From: Salmonella enterica subsp. enterica serovar Typhimurium str. LT2
GTDB lineage: Bacteria > Pseudomonadota > Gammaproteobacteria > Enterobacterales > Enterobacteriaceae
Direction: 5' to 3'
Length of the DNA: 64,000 nt
Assembly: GCF_000006945.2 (NCBI RefSeq)
Contig: NC_003197.2
Coordinates: forward strand, 4,774,001-4,838,000
Shown here piece by piece: positions 25,717 to 35,063 of this stretch; position 1 is the first letter of the stretch, and every line of letters begins with the position of its first letter. The notes under the pieces were generated by a model, which was given only the letters and a program-made list of their open reading frames with translations, ran no database searches and had not been told where the DNA came from. The position numbers and the translations under genes were made by a program.

Positions 25717-28008
25717 TTAACTTTCAACATTCACCACTTTGATCTCCACCATGCCAATCCCCAATTTGCGCGGCGAATGGCCCAAAATATTACCTTCGTT
25801 GGTGGAGACGGGAGCGGGCGGCGCAATGACTAAGGTATTCGCGTCCGTCGGGTTGTTGAAATGCAGCGTGATAGTGGACACATCGTGACCCAGCACCAGC
25901 GTCTGTTCTTCGTTGCCTACGCGTACCGGAATCGGTCGATTCGCGTTGTCGCCGAAGGCTTTGGCGGTGATCACCAGATCAAACTTTTTCGGCAGCGGCG
26001 CTTTATATTCGATTTTAACCTCATCGCCCAACTGCGCATTTGACCAGCGCCCCCAGGACTCCGGCCGGGAAATGCCGCTAAACTGCTTCACCTCCTCCGG
26101 GGCGCCCGCCACGTTAAAGATAAAGCTATCGGCTTTATAACGAATATCGTTATCGACAATCTTTAAGGTATCGACGTTGCCTTTGTAGCGCTCCATATCG
26201 ATCATCGTGTCTTTAAACGCCGTCTTACCCTGCCACTGCGCTTTATCAACATGCTGTACGGTTTGCTGCCCGCCAAGCTGCCCCTGCGAGACGCACCAGT
26301 CGGTAGAGAGCGCCAGCGCCGGCGCCCATAGCTGCGCCATTTTGTAGCAGCGATCGATCCAAACGAAATTATCGCGCGGGGCGAAGTCGGCCAACTGGAA
26401 CCGTAGCGGAGCGGAGTATTCACTTTCCGGTAACGGCTCGACGCGCTTATCCGATACGCGCAGTAGTAACGGCAGGCGGAAGTGGCTCCCGGAAAACGCG
26501 ATCATGTTTTTGTCCCGATCGACGGTAAAATCTTTTATCTCTTTCGGGAAATTCCACAGGCGAATGATATCCGGCTTCATCGCCAGCACTTTCTCTTTTA
26601 CATTCAGGAACACTTCCGACAGCGACTGCCCGGAAAGGCTGCTACGTCCCAGACCGATAAAATTATCGCCGCCGAGAATATCCAGCACCGTTGCGCCGTT
26701 GTCCATCGTGTTGCGTTTGACCGCCAGAGTCTCCTGCTGTGGTTTATCGCCGCGCAGAATGAAAAACAGATTGTTGCGATCTTGCTTATTCAGGTATTTC
26801 CAGGCCGTATTGTTCATCGCCAGATGGTCGGAAGAGACGACGATAACGGTATCTTTAAACCACGGCGACGCTTTGATTTTGTTGATAAACTCGGCGATGT
26901 TTTCCTGGCTGCAACTTACGGCGCTAAAGGACTGGTTGGGCTTGCCGTCGTAATCGTAGCGTTTGCGGTTGCAGGTGCGTGAGATAAACCCGTCCGGGTG
27001 GTGAGTATCTACGGTCAGCGTAAACAGCGAAAAACGCTGGCCTGAGCGGGAAAGCGCTTCAAATTTCTTCCATGCCTCATCAAGCACCGTATCGTCGTAG
27101 AAGCCCCAGTCGTTACGATAAGACGGGTCCGCCACCACCGTTTTTAGCTCTTCAGCGCCGTACAGATGATCAAATCCGTGTGATTTCAGGAACACGTCTT
27201 TCCCGGCAAAACGCAGGTTAGCGCCCTGCACGAAATAGTTCTGGTAGCCGGAGTTTTTCAGAATATCGCCGAGGCAGATATTCTGCGGGAAGAAGCTAGA
27301 AACCGACGCGGACGCATTGCCCTCAAACGGCGCAAACAGCGGAATACCGCACTGGGAAGCCACCATCCCGGCGATGGTGTAATCCGTTCCCGGCAGTTGC
27401 ATGGTATGGCTGAAATCCAGCCCCTCATTTTTCAGCGCGCCCAACTCTGGCGTGAGATTGGGGAACGCGTCATTATCAAAATAGGTCCGTTCCAGGCTCT
27501 CGCCGTAGATATAGACCAGATTGAGCTTCGGATTAGGAATGGTTTTTGCTGGTTCTTTATAATAAACGGCAAAATCCGGATCGCCATCGCGCATTTGTGA
27601 TTTTACCAGTTCGGTAATCTGGCGAAACGCCGGGCTGGCGTCGACCGAACCTAACGCCAGCAGTAACGCCAGCAGGCTGTAACCGACATGATGAGGATGG
27701 TGACGGCGGCGGCGTAGTACCCATCCCAGCGCGCCGAATACCGCCACTAACGCCAGGGCAATGCCGATTCCCGGCAGAATATATTTGCCGACTCCCGCTC
27801 CCGTCAGACTATTCGTGAGCGTATAAAGCACTGCGTCGTTGATCCCGTCGCCGGTAAAATAGTCGCTGGCATACAGGGTAATATTCAGAATGACAAAAAG
27901 TCCCAGCACCGTGAGAGTGGCGGCAAACCACCAGGTGTTACGGCCCGCCTTCCAGGCATATATCAGCACAGAGGCGAGAAACAGAGCGACAGAGAGCAAC
28001 TCGGACAA
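25717..28008 (-). CDS. opgB: Phosphoglycerol transferase I OpgB (MdoB)
   Basis: A 763-residue inner-membrane enzyme that moves phosphoglycerol from phosphatidylglycerol to osmoregulated periplasmic glucans. About four N-terminal membrane helices (residues about 1-20, 28-50, 78-100 and 107-125) are followed by a large periplasmic sulfatase/alkaline-phosphatase-superfamily domain. There, NLVYIYGESLERTYF (nucleophile region, about 163-177), LFTLTVDTHHPDG and VVVSSDHLAMNN supply the metal-binding residues. Length equals the E. coli protein. The role in Salmonella virulence of periplasmic glucans is known for opgGH rather than this gene. Confidence 0.94.
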   Translation of the reverse strand: MSELLSVALFLASVLIYAWKAGRNTWWFAATLTVLGLFVILNITLYASDYFTGDGINDAVLYTLTNSLTGAGVGKYILPGIGIALALVAVFGALGWVLRRRRHHPHHVGYSLLALLLALGSVDASPAFRQITELVKSQMRDGDPDFAVYYKEPAKTIPNPKLNLVYIYGESLERTYFDNDAFPNLTPELGALKNEGLDFSHTMQLPGTDYTIAGMVASQCGIPLFAPFEGNASASVSSFFPQNICLGDILKNSGYQNYFVQGANLRFAGKDVFLKSHGFDHLYGAEELKTVVADPSYRNDWGFYDDTVLDEAWKKFEALSRSGQRFSLFTLTVDTHHPDGFISRTCNRKRYDYDGKPNQSFSAVSCSQENIAEFINKIKASPWFKDTVIVVSSDHLAMNNTAWKYLNKQDRNNLFFILRGDKPQQETLAVKRNTMDNGATVLDILGGDNFIGLGRSSLSGQSLSEVFLNVKEKVLAMKPDIIRLWNFPKEIKDFTVDRDKNMIAFSGSHFRLPLLLRVSDKRVEPLPESEYSAPLRFQLADFAPRDNFVWIDRCYKMAQLWAPALALSTDWCVSQGQLGGQQTVQHVDKAQWQGKTAFKDTMIDMERYKGNVDTLKIVDNDIRYKADSFIFNVAGAPEEVKQFSGISRPESWGRWSNAQLGDEVKIEYKAPLPKKFDLVITAKAFGDNANRPIPVRVGNEEQTLVLGHDVSTITLHFNNPTDANTLVIAPPAPVSTNEGNILGHSPRKLGIGMVEIKVVNVES

Positions 28009-28212
28009 CTGACGATCCTCAATAAACCAGGCTTATCGCTGGCAGGAAAAAATTTCTAACAATGTAATAGCGATGTCACATTGCTGCAATTCTAATAACT
28101 TTACACGGCGCTGTTATTTAGAATGAGTTTAGAAAGTTGGTTTTTTGATCGGCATCACTTCCTGCCATAGCGGTTAATAACAGGAAAAGACGAAGAGAAA
28201 AATCGGGTTAAT

Positions 28213-28245
28213 GCCGTGTTGGCGGGTAAAGGGCCAAAACACGGC
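28213..28245. terminator. Hairpin downstream of yjjA
   Basis: gccgtgtt / aacacggc stem with a second inner GGC/GCC pairing. It is probably the yjjA terminator, though the T-tract is poor. The remaining gap to opgB (28009-28212) holds the opgB promoter and nothing else I can name. Confidence 0.45.
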
Positions 28246-28290
28246 GTTTATCAGGGCGTCCCGGCGTGGCGCACGGTCAGAAAAACGCAG

Positions 28291-28752
28291 TCAGGAGAGG
28301 AAATTCAGCCCTTGCTGCAACACCAGATCGCAAGCTTTGGTTTTCACCTTTTCCGCCAGCGGCGTACTGCCGATATTATTGAGGTTCAACTGCTGGCCGT
28401 CCTTCGTCTTGAGCAACCCTTGCAGGCCGTTCAGGTAGTTAGTGTCCTGCTCCTGCTGTGTGGTATCCAACCCCAACTTGTTCAGAATCTGATTTTTAAC
28501 GTTTTCCACGTTGGTAGCGGACGCCAGTTTCTGTTTGGCGCAGTACTGCAAAATACCGGCGGCATTATTCATATTATCGGCGCTGAGCGACTGGGCACCT
28601 CTGCTGAGCAGACCGGTTAGCGCAGAAAGCGACATCCCGCCCTGCTGTGCGTTCGCGCCCTGAGCGCTTAACTGACTGGCGGCAATACCGCTGGTGGAAA
28701 TCAGTACGCTGGCGATCGCCGCGCAGCACAGAACATGTTTCGCTGTATTCAT
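28291..28752 (-). CDS. yjjA: DUF2501 exported protein YjjA
   Basis: A 153-residue protein of unknown function with a clear Sec signal peptide (MNTAKHVLCCAAIASVLIST, cleavage likely after GIAA). It is Q/L/N-rich with two cysteines in the mature part, a DUF2501 arrangement. The ATG at 28752 is chosen because AGGTG lies six bases upstream; an upstream GTG is that ribosome binding site itself. Adjacent to dnaTC as in E. coli. Periplasmic location is inferred. Confidence 0.85.
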   Translation of the reverse strand: MNTAKHVLCCAAIASVLISTSGIAASQLSAQGANAQQGGMSLSALTGLLSRGAQSLSADNMNNAAGILQYCAKQKLASATNVENVKNQILNKLGLDTTQQEQDTNYLNGLQGLLKTKDGQQLNLNNIGSTPLAEKVKTKACDLVLQQGLNFLS

Positions 28753-28809
28753 GGTAATCACCTGTGTTATGCCAGTCAGGCGTCGTATCGCCCTGGCGCA
28801 CGTTGCAAT

Positions 28810-29547
28810 TTAATACTCTTTACCCGTCACCCGGCTGCGGTAACTGTCCCAGGTAAAATTAACCCATAAACTGTTGCCGAGACGCATACGGTCCATGACG
28901 CGTTCGCCAAGCATTTTCGTCATCTCTTCCATATTGCTGTTCGTCAACATGCCGGTGGGACGTTTTGACGAGGAACGACGATCGACAATTTGATTGATGA
29001 TCACTTTTTCATAGCGGGATTCGGTCTGCACGCCGATCTCGTCGATCACCAGCAGATCAACGTTACTCAGATCGTTAAGCAACTGCTCTTCGCTGGTTTC
29101 CCGATTGCTGAACGTGTCTTTCATCGCTGACATAATATCCGCTACGGTGATAATCAGTACCGACTTTCCGCGCAGCAGCAGCTCGTTACAAATAGCCGCG
29201 GCGAGATGGTTTTTACCGGTTCCCGGCTTGCCGGAAAAGACAAAGCTGGCGATATTGCCGTCAAACTCATCAACGTACTGTCGGGCTTTGCTTAACGCGT
29301 TCATTTGTCCGTCGCACTCAACCCGATAGTTATCAAACGAACAGTTCTGATGCAGCGGTCGAATGCCGGAACGGTTAAAGGTGCGCTGCATTTTCATCGC
29401 CCGGTTTTCCCGCGCCAGCGCTGCCGCCCGGATCTCGCCTTGCTCTTTCTGCCACGCCAGCAATTCTTCGCCCGTTTTAAACGCCGGCGTAATATGCGCA
29501 GGCATCATTTTTTGTAGACGCTGCATCAGGTCGCCAACATTTTTCAT
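28810..29547 (-). CDS. dnaC: Replicative helicase loader DnaC
   Basis: A 245-residue AAA+ ATPase that loads DnaB at the origin and at restarted forks. The N-terminal DnaB-binding segment (about 1-50) precedes Walker A GKPGTGKN at 106-113 (Lys112), Walker B LLVIDEIGVQ (about 165-174) and the arginine-finger/ISM region. Same length as E. coli DnaC. Starts 2 bp after dnaT and is probably coupled to it. Confidence 0.95.
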   Translation of the reverse strand: MKNVGDLMQRLQKMMPAHITPAFKTGEELLAWQKEQGEIRAAALARENRAMKMQRTFNRSGIRPLHQNCSFDNYRVECDGQMNALSKARQYVDEFDGNIASFVFSGKPGTGKNHLAAAICNELLLRGKSVLIITVADIMSAMKDTFSNRETSEEQLLNDLSNVDLLVIDEIGVQTESRYEKVIINQIVDRRSSSKRPTGMLTNSNMEEMTKMLGERVMDRMRLGNSLWVNFTWDSYRSRVTGKEY

Positions 29548-29549
29548 CG

Positions 29550-30089
29550 TTACCCCCTAAAACCTGGTGGAATATGATTGTCAGGTTCGCTGACGCTATT
29601 GATGTCGCGCTGCGGCATTCCGCCATTGCTGGAACGGCTGATTTGCACGCTGCGCGCCAGCTTTTGCTGCCACTGGATATGGTGAAAAACCTTACCTTCC
29701 GCCTGCCAGTAGGCGATAAACGCCGCCAGCTCTTCTGCGGTGACCGGCTCCCGAAGCGCCACGCCCCAAAGGGCAGCCTGACGCTGAAAATCCGCATCCG
29801 GTTGCCAGGCGGGATACATGGCGAATTTTCCGCAGGGAATCGCAACGGGGGCGGCTTCGGGTTCTTCGTAAAATTGTGCGTCTAACGCCACATCGCTTCC
29901 CGGACGTGATAACTTTTCTTCAAGCGCCAGCAGTTCAGCCATGCGTGCAGGCGTCACGGCATAAAAGGCAGGCGCATTATTAGCGAATACCGCCACTGCG
30001 CCGCCCGTTGACTTCGCCAGCACAGCATGATGATCGTGTAAAAGGACGTCAATACCGATGACGTCCGACGTTAAAATTCTGGAAGACAT
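29550..30089 (-). CDS. dnaT: Primosomal protein DnaT
   Basis: A 179-residue PriA-PriB-DnaT primosome component for replication restart. Starting at the ATG at 30089 gives MSSRILTSDVIGIDVLLHDH, the conserved N terminus and standard length; the longer open frame runs back to 30212 without family likeness. The C-terminal part contains WQPDADFQRQAALWGVAL, the DnaT/DnaD-like single-strand DNA-binding domain. dnaT-dnaC form one unit. Confidence 0.94.
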   Translation of the reverse strand: MSSRILTSDVIGIDVLLHDHHAVLAKSTGGAVAVFANNAPAFYAVTPARMAELLALEEKLSRPGSDVALDAQFYEEPEAAPVAIPCGKFAMYPAWQPDADFQRQAALWGVALREPVTAEELAAFIAYWQAEGKVFHHIQWQQKLARSVQISRSSNGGMPQRDINSVSEPDNHIPPGFRG

Positions 30090-30181
30090 AATGTTTCTCA
30101 ATATGGAACAACAACCGAGAAGGGCGACTGTTTTTATAGTACCACACAGACCTGTAAGAACAGCAGGAGGCGTTCCACCAA

Positions 30182-30655
30182 TCACACGCGGGGGCGTTTG
30201 CGGTACAGCCATAATCCCGGTACAGAGAGGCCAATTGAGAGCGCGCCAACAATGGAAGAGGCTTTCAGAAAATTGGTCAGCAGCGTAATCATCATCGGTT
30301 CGCTATAGCCCAGATGGCTAATTTTTACTGCGGAAATCATCGCGGTATAGGCGGAAATCCCCGGAAACATCGGGATCACGGCCGCGACGGTAAACACTTT
30401 AGGGTGAGCGAGATACCAGCGTGACCACTGAATACCAATACTGCCGACCAGCAGCGAAGCCATAAACGTTGACCATTCGATATTAAAACCAGCGCTCATC
30501 ATCAGCATACGCGAGCCATGACCCAGCGCCCCCAGTAGCGCGCACCACGGAAGCGCCCGGTGGGGAACGTTAAAGACCATCGCAAACCCGACGGCGGGGA
30601 TCGCAGACAAGATCATGTCCTGCATTAGCGCCAGTAAAAAGTCGATTATACCCAT
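30182..30655 (-). CDS. yjjB: YjjB, small half of a ThrE-type (YjjP-YjjB) transporter
   Basis: A 157-residue membrane protein of the ThrE_2 family with four hydrophobic segments and the motif MFPGISAYTAM (about residues 105-115). The start at 30655 matches the E. coli length; an upstream Met in frame is less likely. It overlaps the yjjP end by ten bases. YjjP-YjjB has been reported to export succinate in E. coli. The two halves correspond to the N- and C-terminal membrane domains of the single-chain ThrE exporter. Confidence 0.9.
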   Translation of the reverse strand: MGIIDFLLALMQDMILSAIPAVGFAMVFNVPHRALPWCALLGALGHGSRMLMMSAGFNIEWSTFMASLLVGSIGIQWSRWYLAHPKVFTVAAVIPMFPGISAYTAMISAVKISHLGYSEPMMITLLTNFLKASSIVGALSIGLSVPGLWLYRKRPRV

Positions 30656-31422
30656 CCTCGTAGCCCCCATACTGTCATTGACATCACTACGCCCACACAG
30701 GTGGCCAGTGTCAACAGGCTGGCGATAGCCCAGCGCGCCAGCCCGGTATTAATATGTCCTTTAAACATATCTGCGACGGAATTAATCAGCGGAAAGCCCG
30801 GCACCAGTAGCAGTACGCTCGCCGCCATGGCGATAGTGGGCGTCTGGCTAAAGGCGGGAAGGGTGAGCATCAGCCCGGAAATCGTGGTAGCGACAAAGGC
30901 GGTAATGCAAAAATTGATCTGCGGATGTAAATGCCGCTGCGCCAGCATCTGGCGGATATACATGGCTATCATACTGGCGAAAAAGGTGATAACCGCGCCA
31001 TCCCAGCCGCCATTATTCAGCTTACAAAAGCAGGAGCAGGAAAGACCGACCATAAACGCCACCAGCCAGCGCGGATAACGCAGCGGGCGGAGCTGGCTAA
31101 AGCGTTTTTCCACGCCTTTGTAATCCAGCAGACGATGTTCCGCGAGGATAACGATATGCTGAACCTCCGTGACGACGTGCATATTAATGCCGCGATCCTG
31201 GTTTTTACGTGTCGATGTCAGACATTGTCCGTCTTTAATGGTCGTCAGGACAATGGCGTTAGAGGAGATCGCGCTTTCGACGCTATCCATACCGAGCGCC
31301 AAACCGAGTCGGGTGGAAAGCTCATCAACCAGTGCGCTTTCCGCCCCGTGCTGCAATAAAAACAGCCCGCATTGAATACATAACCGTGTTACTGCTCGTT
31401 GAATTGATTGCTCTTCTTGCAT
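30646..31422 (-). CDS. yjjP: YjjP, large half of a ThrE-type transporter
   Basis: A 258-residue protein whose N-terminal cytoplasmic domain (RAVTRLCIQCGLFLLQHGAES, LTTIKDGQCLTSTRKNQDRG) is the DUF1212/ThrE_1 fold, followed by about five membrane helices from residue 115 on. It starts at 31422 with AGGAC just upstream; the frame is open to 31590, but that extension lacks likeness to the family. Works with YjjB. Confidence 0.9.
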   Translation of the reverse strand: MQEEQSIQRAVTRLCIQCGLFLLQHGAESALVDELSTRLGLALGMDSVESAISSNAIVLTTIKDGQCLTSTRKNQDRGINMHVVTEVQHIVILAEHRLLDYKGVEKRFSQLRPLRYPRWLVAFMVGLSCSCFCKLNNGGWDGAVITFFASMIAMYIRQMLAQRHLHPQINFCITAFVATTISGLMLTLPAFSQTPTIAMAASVLLLVPGFPLINSVADMFKGHINTGLARWAIASLLTLATCVGVVMSMTVWGLRGWV

Positions 31423-32134
31423 GACTCGTCCTGTCCGAAAAGACATTCTATGCGCCGCCACTATGACAGAGGCTTCCTTTTTAACACGAAGCACAGGCAT
31501 GATGGCGTTGGTTAAGATCAATTTCTTGTTGATAAAAACGTCAACCGCCAGACGCAACGCATAAGCTTCCTGAGACGTGCGCTTCGTCACAGGCAGGATA
31601 TCCTTATGGGCGACGGTTCTCGTATGTCCGTTTCCAGAATAGAGGCATTATGCCAGCCTGGCCGCTCATTTTTGAATCAATGATGTGGTGAATTTTATCA
31701 ACGATATGCATTAATGGTTTAACAACAATGGCGTGAGTAGCGGGCGTAAAATTAGGCATGACTTAGTATAATTCGCAGATATTACATGAGTTTTATGGAT
31801 GGTAGACAGTATTGTTGGGCTTTTGTTTTAGGACTCAGCAATATGAATGAAGGGCGAACTCATATTTTAAATTTATTAATATGATGCGTTTTCGTTAGAA
31901 TTACTAATGTGCAAATTTAGTTAATTTAATTGTCTTGCTTCTGGTTTTATGAGTAACTATGCGATAGTGATTTCATGTTTTTGTGCTATGTGGATTGTAG
32001 CGCAATCAATGTTATATTTTTAAAAATAAAACAAGGATAATTAATCCACTCGGCTTATATTTCTTTGCGCTCATTGTTAATAGTGTTTTTATTAATGGGG
32101 CAATGAAAAGTGGCGGCGTGGGTGCGGAGGAATT
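31423..32134. other. AT-rich non-coding leader upstream of yjjQ-bglJ
   Basis: No credible gene lies in these 712 bases. From about 31680 to 32110 the sequence is very AT-rich, with many A- and T-tracts and several candidate -10 boxes, as expected for an H-NS-silenced promoter. In E. coli the yjjQ-bglJ promoter is repressed by H-NS and opened by LeuO, and this architecture fits. The yjjP promoter must lie at the left end. Confidence 0.55.
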
Positions 32135-32860
32135 ATGCTGCCAGGATGCTGCAAAAATGGACTTATTATCAGTAAAACCCCTCTTATACAGGAAGGCCTT
32201 AAAGGGGCTATAACAGGTAATTTCCCCGATTATAAACTGGCGTATTGTCGTACGATAGAAGAGCTAACGCTGCTACAGCTACGCCGAAGTAATTTAGTTA
32301 TTGCTGATTTAGCAGTTAACAATGCCTCTCCCCGCGCTATCTGCGAATATTTTTATAGCTTACTCTCGCAATATCGCGACATACATTGGGTATTTCTGGT
32401 TCCTAAATCCTGCTATCCACATGCGGTTGATCTCCTGATGGGCCCCGTCAGCACCTTGCTTTCAGACGAAGAGCCAATCGAGAATCTTATTAGCGTTATC
32501 CATGCGGGAAACGCTCGCTCAGAAAGAATAAGCAAAACATTATTATCGCCTCAGGTACCGTCTGAAATTCAGCAGTCCCACGACAGGCCGATTGTCCTTA
32601 CGCTGTCTGAACGAAAAGTATTACGCCTTTTAGGAAAAGGGTGGGGCATTAACCAAATTGCGGCGTTACTTAAAAAAAGTAATAAAACAATTAGCGCCCA
32701 AAAAAATAGCGCCATGCGACGCTTATCAATACACAGTAATGCAGAGATGTATGCATGGATAAACAGTTCTCAGGGAGCCAGAGAATTGAACCTACCTTCG
32801 GTATATGGAGAAACCATGGAATGGAAAACAGAATCAGCAAGAGAAATGTTGCGCTCGTAG
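32135..32860 (+). CDS. yjjQ: LuxR-type transcription regulator YjjQ
   Basis: A 241-residue regulator with an N-terminal receiver-like domain lacking an obvious phospho-acceptor Asp triad (about 1-130) and a C-terminal LuxR helix-turn-helix (LTLSERKVLRLLGKGWGINQ through KKSNKTISAQKNSAMRRL, about 155-200). In E. coli it represses motility and related targets. Translation starts behind an excellent GGAGGAATT site. The last 40 bases overlap bglJ, making a two-gene operon. Confidence 0.9.
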   Translation: MLPGCCKNGLIISKTPLIQEGLKGAITGNFPDYKLAYCRTIEELTLLQLRRSNLVIADLAVNNASPRAICEYFYSLLSQYRDIHWVFLVPKSCYPHAVDLLMGPVSTLLSDEEPIENLISVIHAGNARSERISKTLLSPQVPSEIQQSHDRPIVLTLSERKVLRLLGKGWGINQIAALLKKSNKTISAQKNSAMRRLSIHSNAEMYAWINSSQGARELNLPSVYGETMEWKTESAREMLRS

Positions 32861-33495
32861 AAAAATGCGTGATGAGCACCATTGGTATTAAAGGGCTATT
32901 TGATGCAATGCCGGATTGCCGACATACGCTTCATATTTTTTCAAAACCATCCGCGTTTTATAAGGCTGCGCTAACGACGCCGTTTTCTGCCGTTATTTTT
33001 TCTCTTTCTGCGTTAAGAACTGAACGCCGGACAGGATTATCCAGCCTGACGGAACTGGCGATAAATTATCCCCATATGCGGCGTCTGGTGATTGCCGATG
33101 ATGATGCTGAAGCTCGCTTAATCAGCGCGCTATCCCCGCTGCCGCTGGATGGGGTCATCAGCAAAGCGTCGCCGTTGGATGTTTTACAGGATGCCTTATT
33201 TACATCGCTTAATAGCGCCCGACGGACAACGGAGCGTACAGACAATCTTTGGGAGCTTCACCAGAATTGTATGCTTAGTCCAACCGAGCGGGAGATTCTG
33301 CGTTTTATGTCGAACGGCTACTCAATGCCGCAAATTGCTGTCCAGTTAGAACGTAACATTAAGACTATCCGAGCGCATAAGTTTAATGTGATGTCCAAGC
33401 TGGGCGTGAGTTCTGATGCCGGGTTACTCGATGCGGCGGATATTCTGTTATATCTGCGCGCCGGCGATGCTACCGCGCTCCAGCATCGGGTATAG
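32821..33495 (+). CDS. bglJ: LuxR-type regulator BglJ (RcsB partner)
   Basis: A 224-residue regulator; start at the ATG at 32821 (MENRISKRNVALVEKCVMST), which matches the known N terminus, rather than the earlier ATG at 32755. The C-terminal helix-turn-helix reads LSPTEREILRFMSNGYSMPQ through ERNIKTIRAHKFNVMSKL. In E. coli BglJ pairs with RcsB independently of phosphorylation and relieves H-NS silencing of bgl and other loci. It overlaps yjjQ by 40 bases. Confidence 0.9.
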   Translation: MENRISKRNVALVEKCVMSTIGIKGLFDAMPDCRHTLHIFSKPSAFYKAALTTPFSAVIFSLSALRTERRTGLSSLTELAINYPHMRRLVIADDDAEARLISALSPLPLDGVISKASPLDVLQDALFTSLNSARRTTERTDNLWELHQNCMLSPTEREILRFMSNGYSMPQIAVQLERNIKTIRAHKFNVMSKLGVSSDAGLLDAADILLYLRAGDATALQHRV

Positions 33496-33545
33496 CCCGC
33501 GCCGGATGCGCCGTGCTTGTTCGGGGAATCAGGGTGCCAGGCACG

Positions 33546-34004
33546 TTATTGGCACACGTCTACCCAGGTCGCCGATGTCAGTTCAGCCATTCTTTCCGGC
33601 GTGATGCGTACCGCGCTGTGCGTGGCGCCTGCGGCAGGCAATACTTCGTTATACCCCTTCAGAGAGATGTCGCAATAAACGGGCAGCGGGTGCTCCAGCC
33701 CGAAAGGACATACGCCGCCGACAGGATGTCCGGTTGCATTGACCACTTCATCGCTGCTCAACATACGGGCTTTTGCGCCGAAAGTGGTTTTAAGCTTCTT
33801 ATTATCCAGGCGGGCATCGCCTTTCGCGACCACCAGGATAATGGTGTCTTTTACTTTAAGCGAGAGCGTCTTAGCTATCTGCCCTGGCTCTACGTTGTGC
33901 GCTTTGGCTGCCAGTTCGACAGTCGCTGTACTTTGATTTAATTCGATAATTTCAATATCGGGAGCATGATCGGCCAGAAATTGCCGTACAGATTGCAGAC
34001 TCAT
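33546..34004 (-). CDS. YbaK/EbsC-family aminoacyl-tRNA deacylase-like protein
   Basis: A 152-residue single-domain protein of the YbaK/ProX editing superfamily. Conserved parts are SVRQFLADHAPDIEIIEL (N-terminal helix), GQIAKTLSLKVKDTIILVV, the DARLDNKKLK lysine cluster (editing-site Lys region) and PVGGVCPFGL, the typical GGxxPFG-like loop. Such proteins hydrolyse mischarged tRNA (for example Cys- or Ala-tRNA-Pro); which substrate is used here cannot be told. The start at 34004 has AGGAG seven bases upstream. It sits convergent with bglJ. I do not assign a symbol. Confidence 0.83.
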   Translation of the reverse strand: MSLQSVRQFLADHAPDIEIIELNQSTATVELAAKAHNVEPGQIAKTLSLKVKDTIILVVAKGDARLDNKKLKTTFGAKARMLSSDEVVNATGHPVGGVCPFGLEHPLPVYCDISLKGYNEVLPAAGATHSAVRITPERMAELTSATWVDVCQ

Positions 34005-34154
34005 TCTTCTCTCCTGAGACCTTACCAATAGCCACGGTAGACCCAAAAATGGCAAAACGTAATTTGGCATACGGAGAGCGCCGCTGTAAATATAATAATG
34101 TGACAGGCCAGCAGCAGTAAGCCGTGACGATAACTGAAGGCAACGTAAAGCGGT

Positions 34155-34943
34155 TTACTTTAGCGTGCAGTCGCCGCACTGCTGTACGTCAGGTAAGCGG
34201 TAACGTTGGCAGCAGGTTCTGCGTACCAGAAGACCGTCGCGCATTACGACGGTCCGCCACAGCGGGTTATCCTGACCGTCGGATAGCTGCTTTTCAAAAA
34301 AACAGCGCTGGCGTAGCGTTGCCAGCAGGGCTTCGCCAAGCAGCGGTTTCATCTCAGTCAGATACCAGTTGATTAAATAACCGGTATTGCTCCAGATAAG
34401 TTTCGCGTTGATGTCGCCAGTCGCCTCCAGCGCCTGAATGACCGGCTGTAGTGCGGAGACTATTAGCGTTTCCATTCGTTCTTCCGGGGAACGCTCCGTT
34501 GCCAGGTTATCCTGATGCACATCAAGCCAGAAACACGCGGCGCGCCCGGTTTCATGAAATTCAACGTGAATATGTTCTGCCGAGACATTGATAGCGCGCG
34601 CTTGCGTCAGTAATGCCAGCATCAGCGGCGGCGTCATCAGCCCGATATACCATTGCGCCCATAGGGAGAGTAACGGCTTATTTTCACGTGGCAGGCCTGG
34701 CGTGTGCCGATAGATGTGATCGGAATAGGCGGCCAGCAATGAACGAAACGTCGCGGGGCGCGTCCACTGGGCAAGAGTCATCGCCGCTGGCGGCGGCGTT
34801 TCATCCAGCCGGATGAAGTCCAACAGGTGCTTACGGGTAGAGGCGATCGTCTCGCGTACTGCGTCCGCCAGCGAGGCGTCTTCCGGCTGGGGAGCAGCTC
34901 GCCAGATAATATCGTCAGCAATCGGTGCGGAACGGTAGGCCAT
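34155..34943 (-). CDS. fhuF: Ferric siderophore reductase FhuF
   Basis: A 262-residue cytoplasmic [2Fe-2S] protein that reduces iron in hydroxamate siderophores after import. The cluster ligands are at the extreme C terminus, Cys244-Cys245-x10-Cys256-x2-Cys259, the atypical CC-C-C pattern unique to FhuF. Length matches E. coli. A Fur-box-like sequence lies 29-47 bp upstream of the start codon. The neighbouring GGDEF and yjjZ genes form an iron-associated patch. Confidence 0.94.
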   Translation of the reverse strand: MAYRSAPIADDIIWRAAPQPEDASLADAVRETIASTRKHLLDFIRLDETPPPAAMTLAQWTRPATFRSLLAAYSDHIYRHTPGLPRENKPLLSLWAQWYIGLMTPPLMLALLTQARAINVSAEHIHVEFHETGRAACFWLDVHQDNLATERSPEERMETLIVSALQPVIQALEATGDINAKLIWSNTGYLINWYLTEMKPLLGEALLATLRQRCFFEKQLSDGQDNPLWRTVVMRDGLLVRRTCCQRYRLPDVQQCGDCTLK

Positions 34944-34971
34944 AGCGCAGTTTAATGATGTTAATCTAAAT

Positions 34972-34990
34972 GATAATGATTGCTAATCCT
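34972..34990 (-). promoter_or_regulatory. Fur box of fhuF
   Basis: gataatgattgctaatcct (from 34972) fits the left half of the Fur consensus GATAATGATAATCATTATC and part of the right half, and more AT-rich hexamer-like repeats flank it. Confidence 0.65.
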
Positions 34991-35063
34991 ATCGATAGCG
35001 ATAAACGATGGCAAGCGGTTTATGGTTAACGCTGTTGGCGTAGCACGATTACGCCAACAGGAT

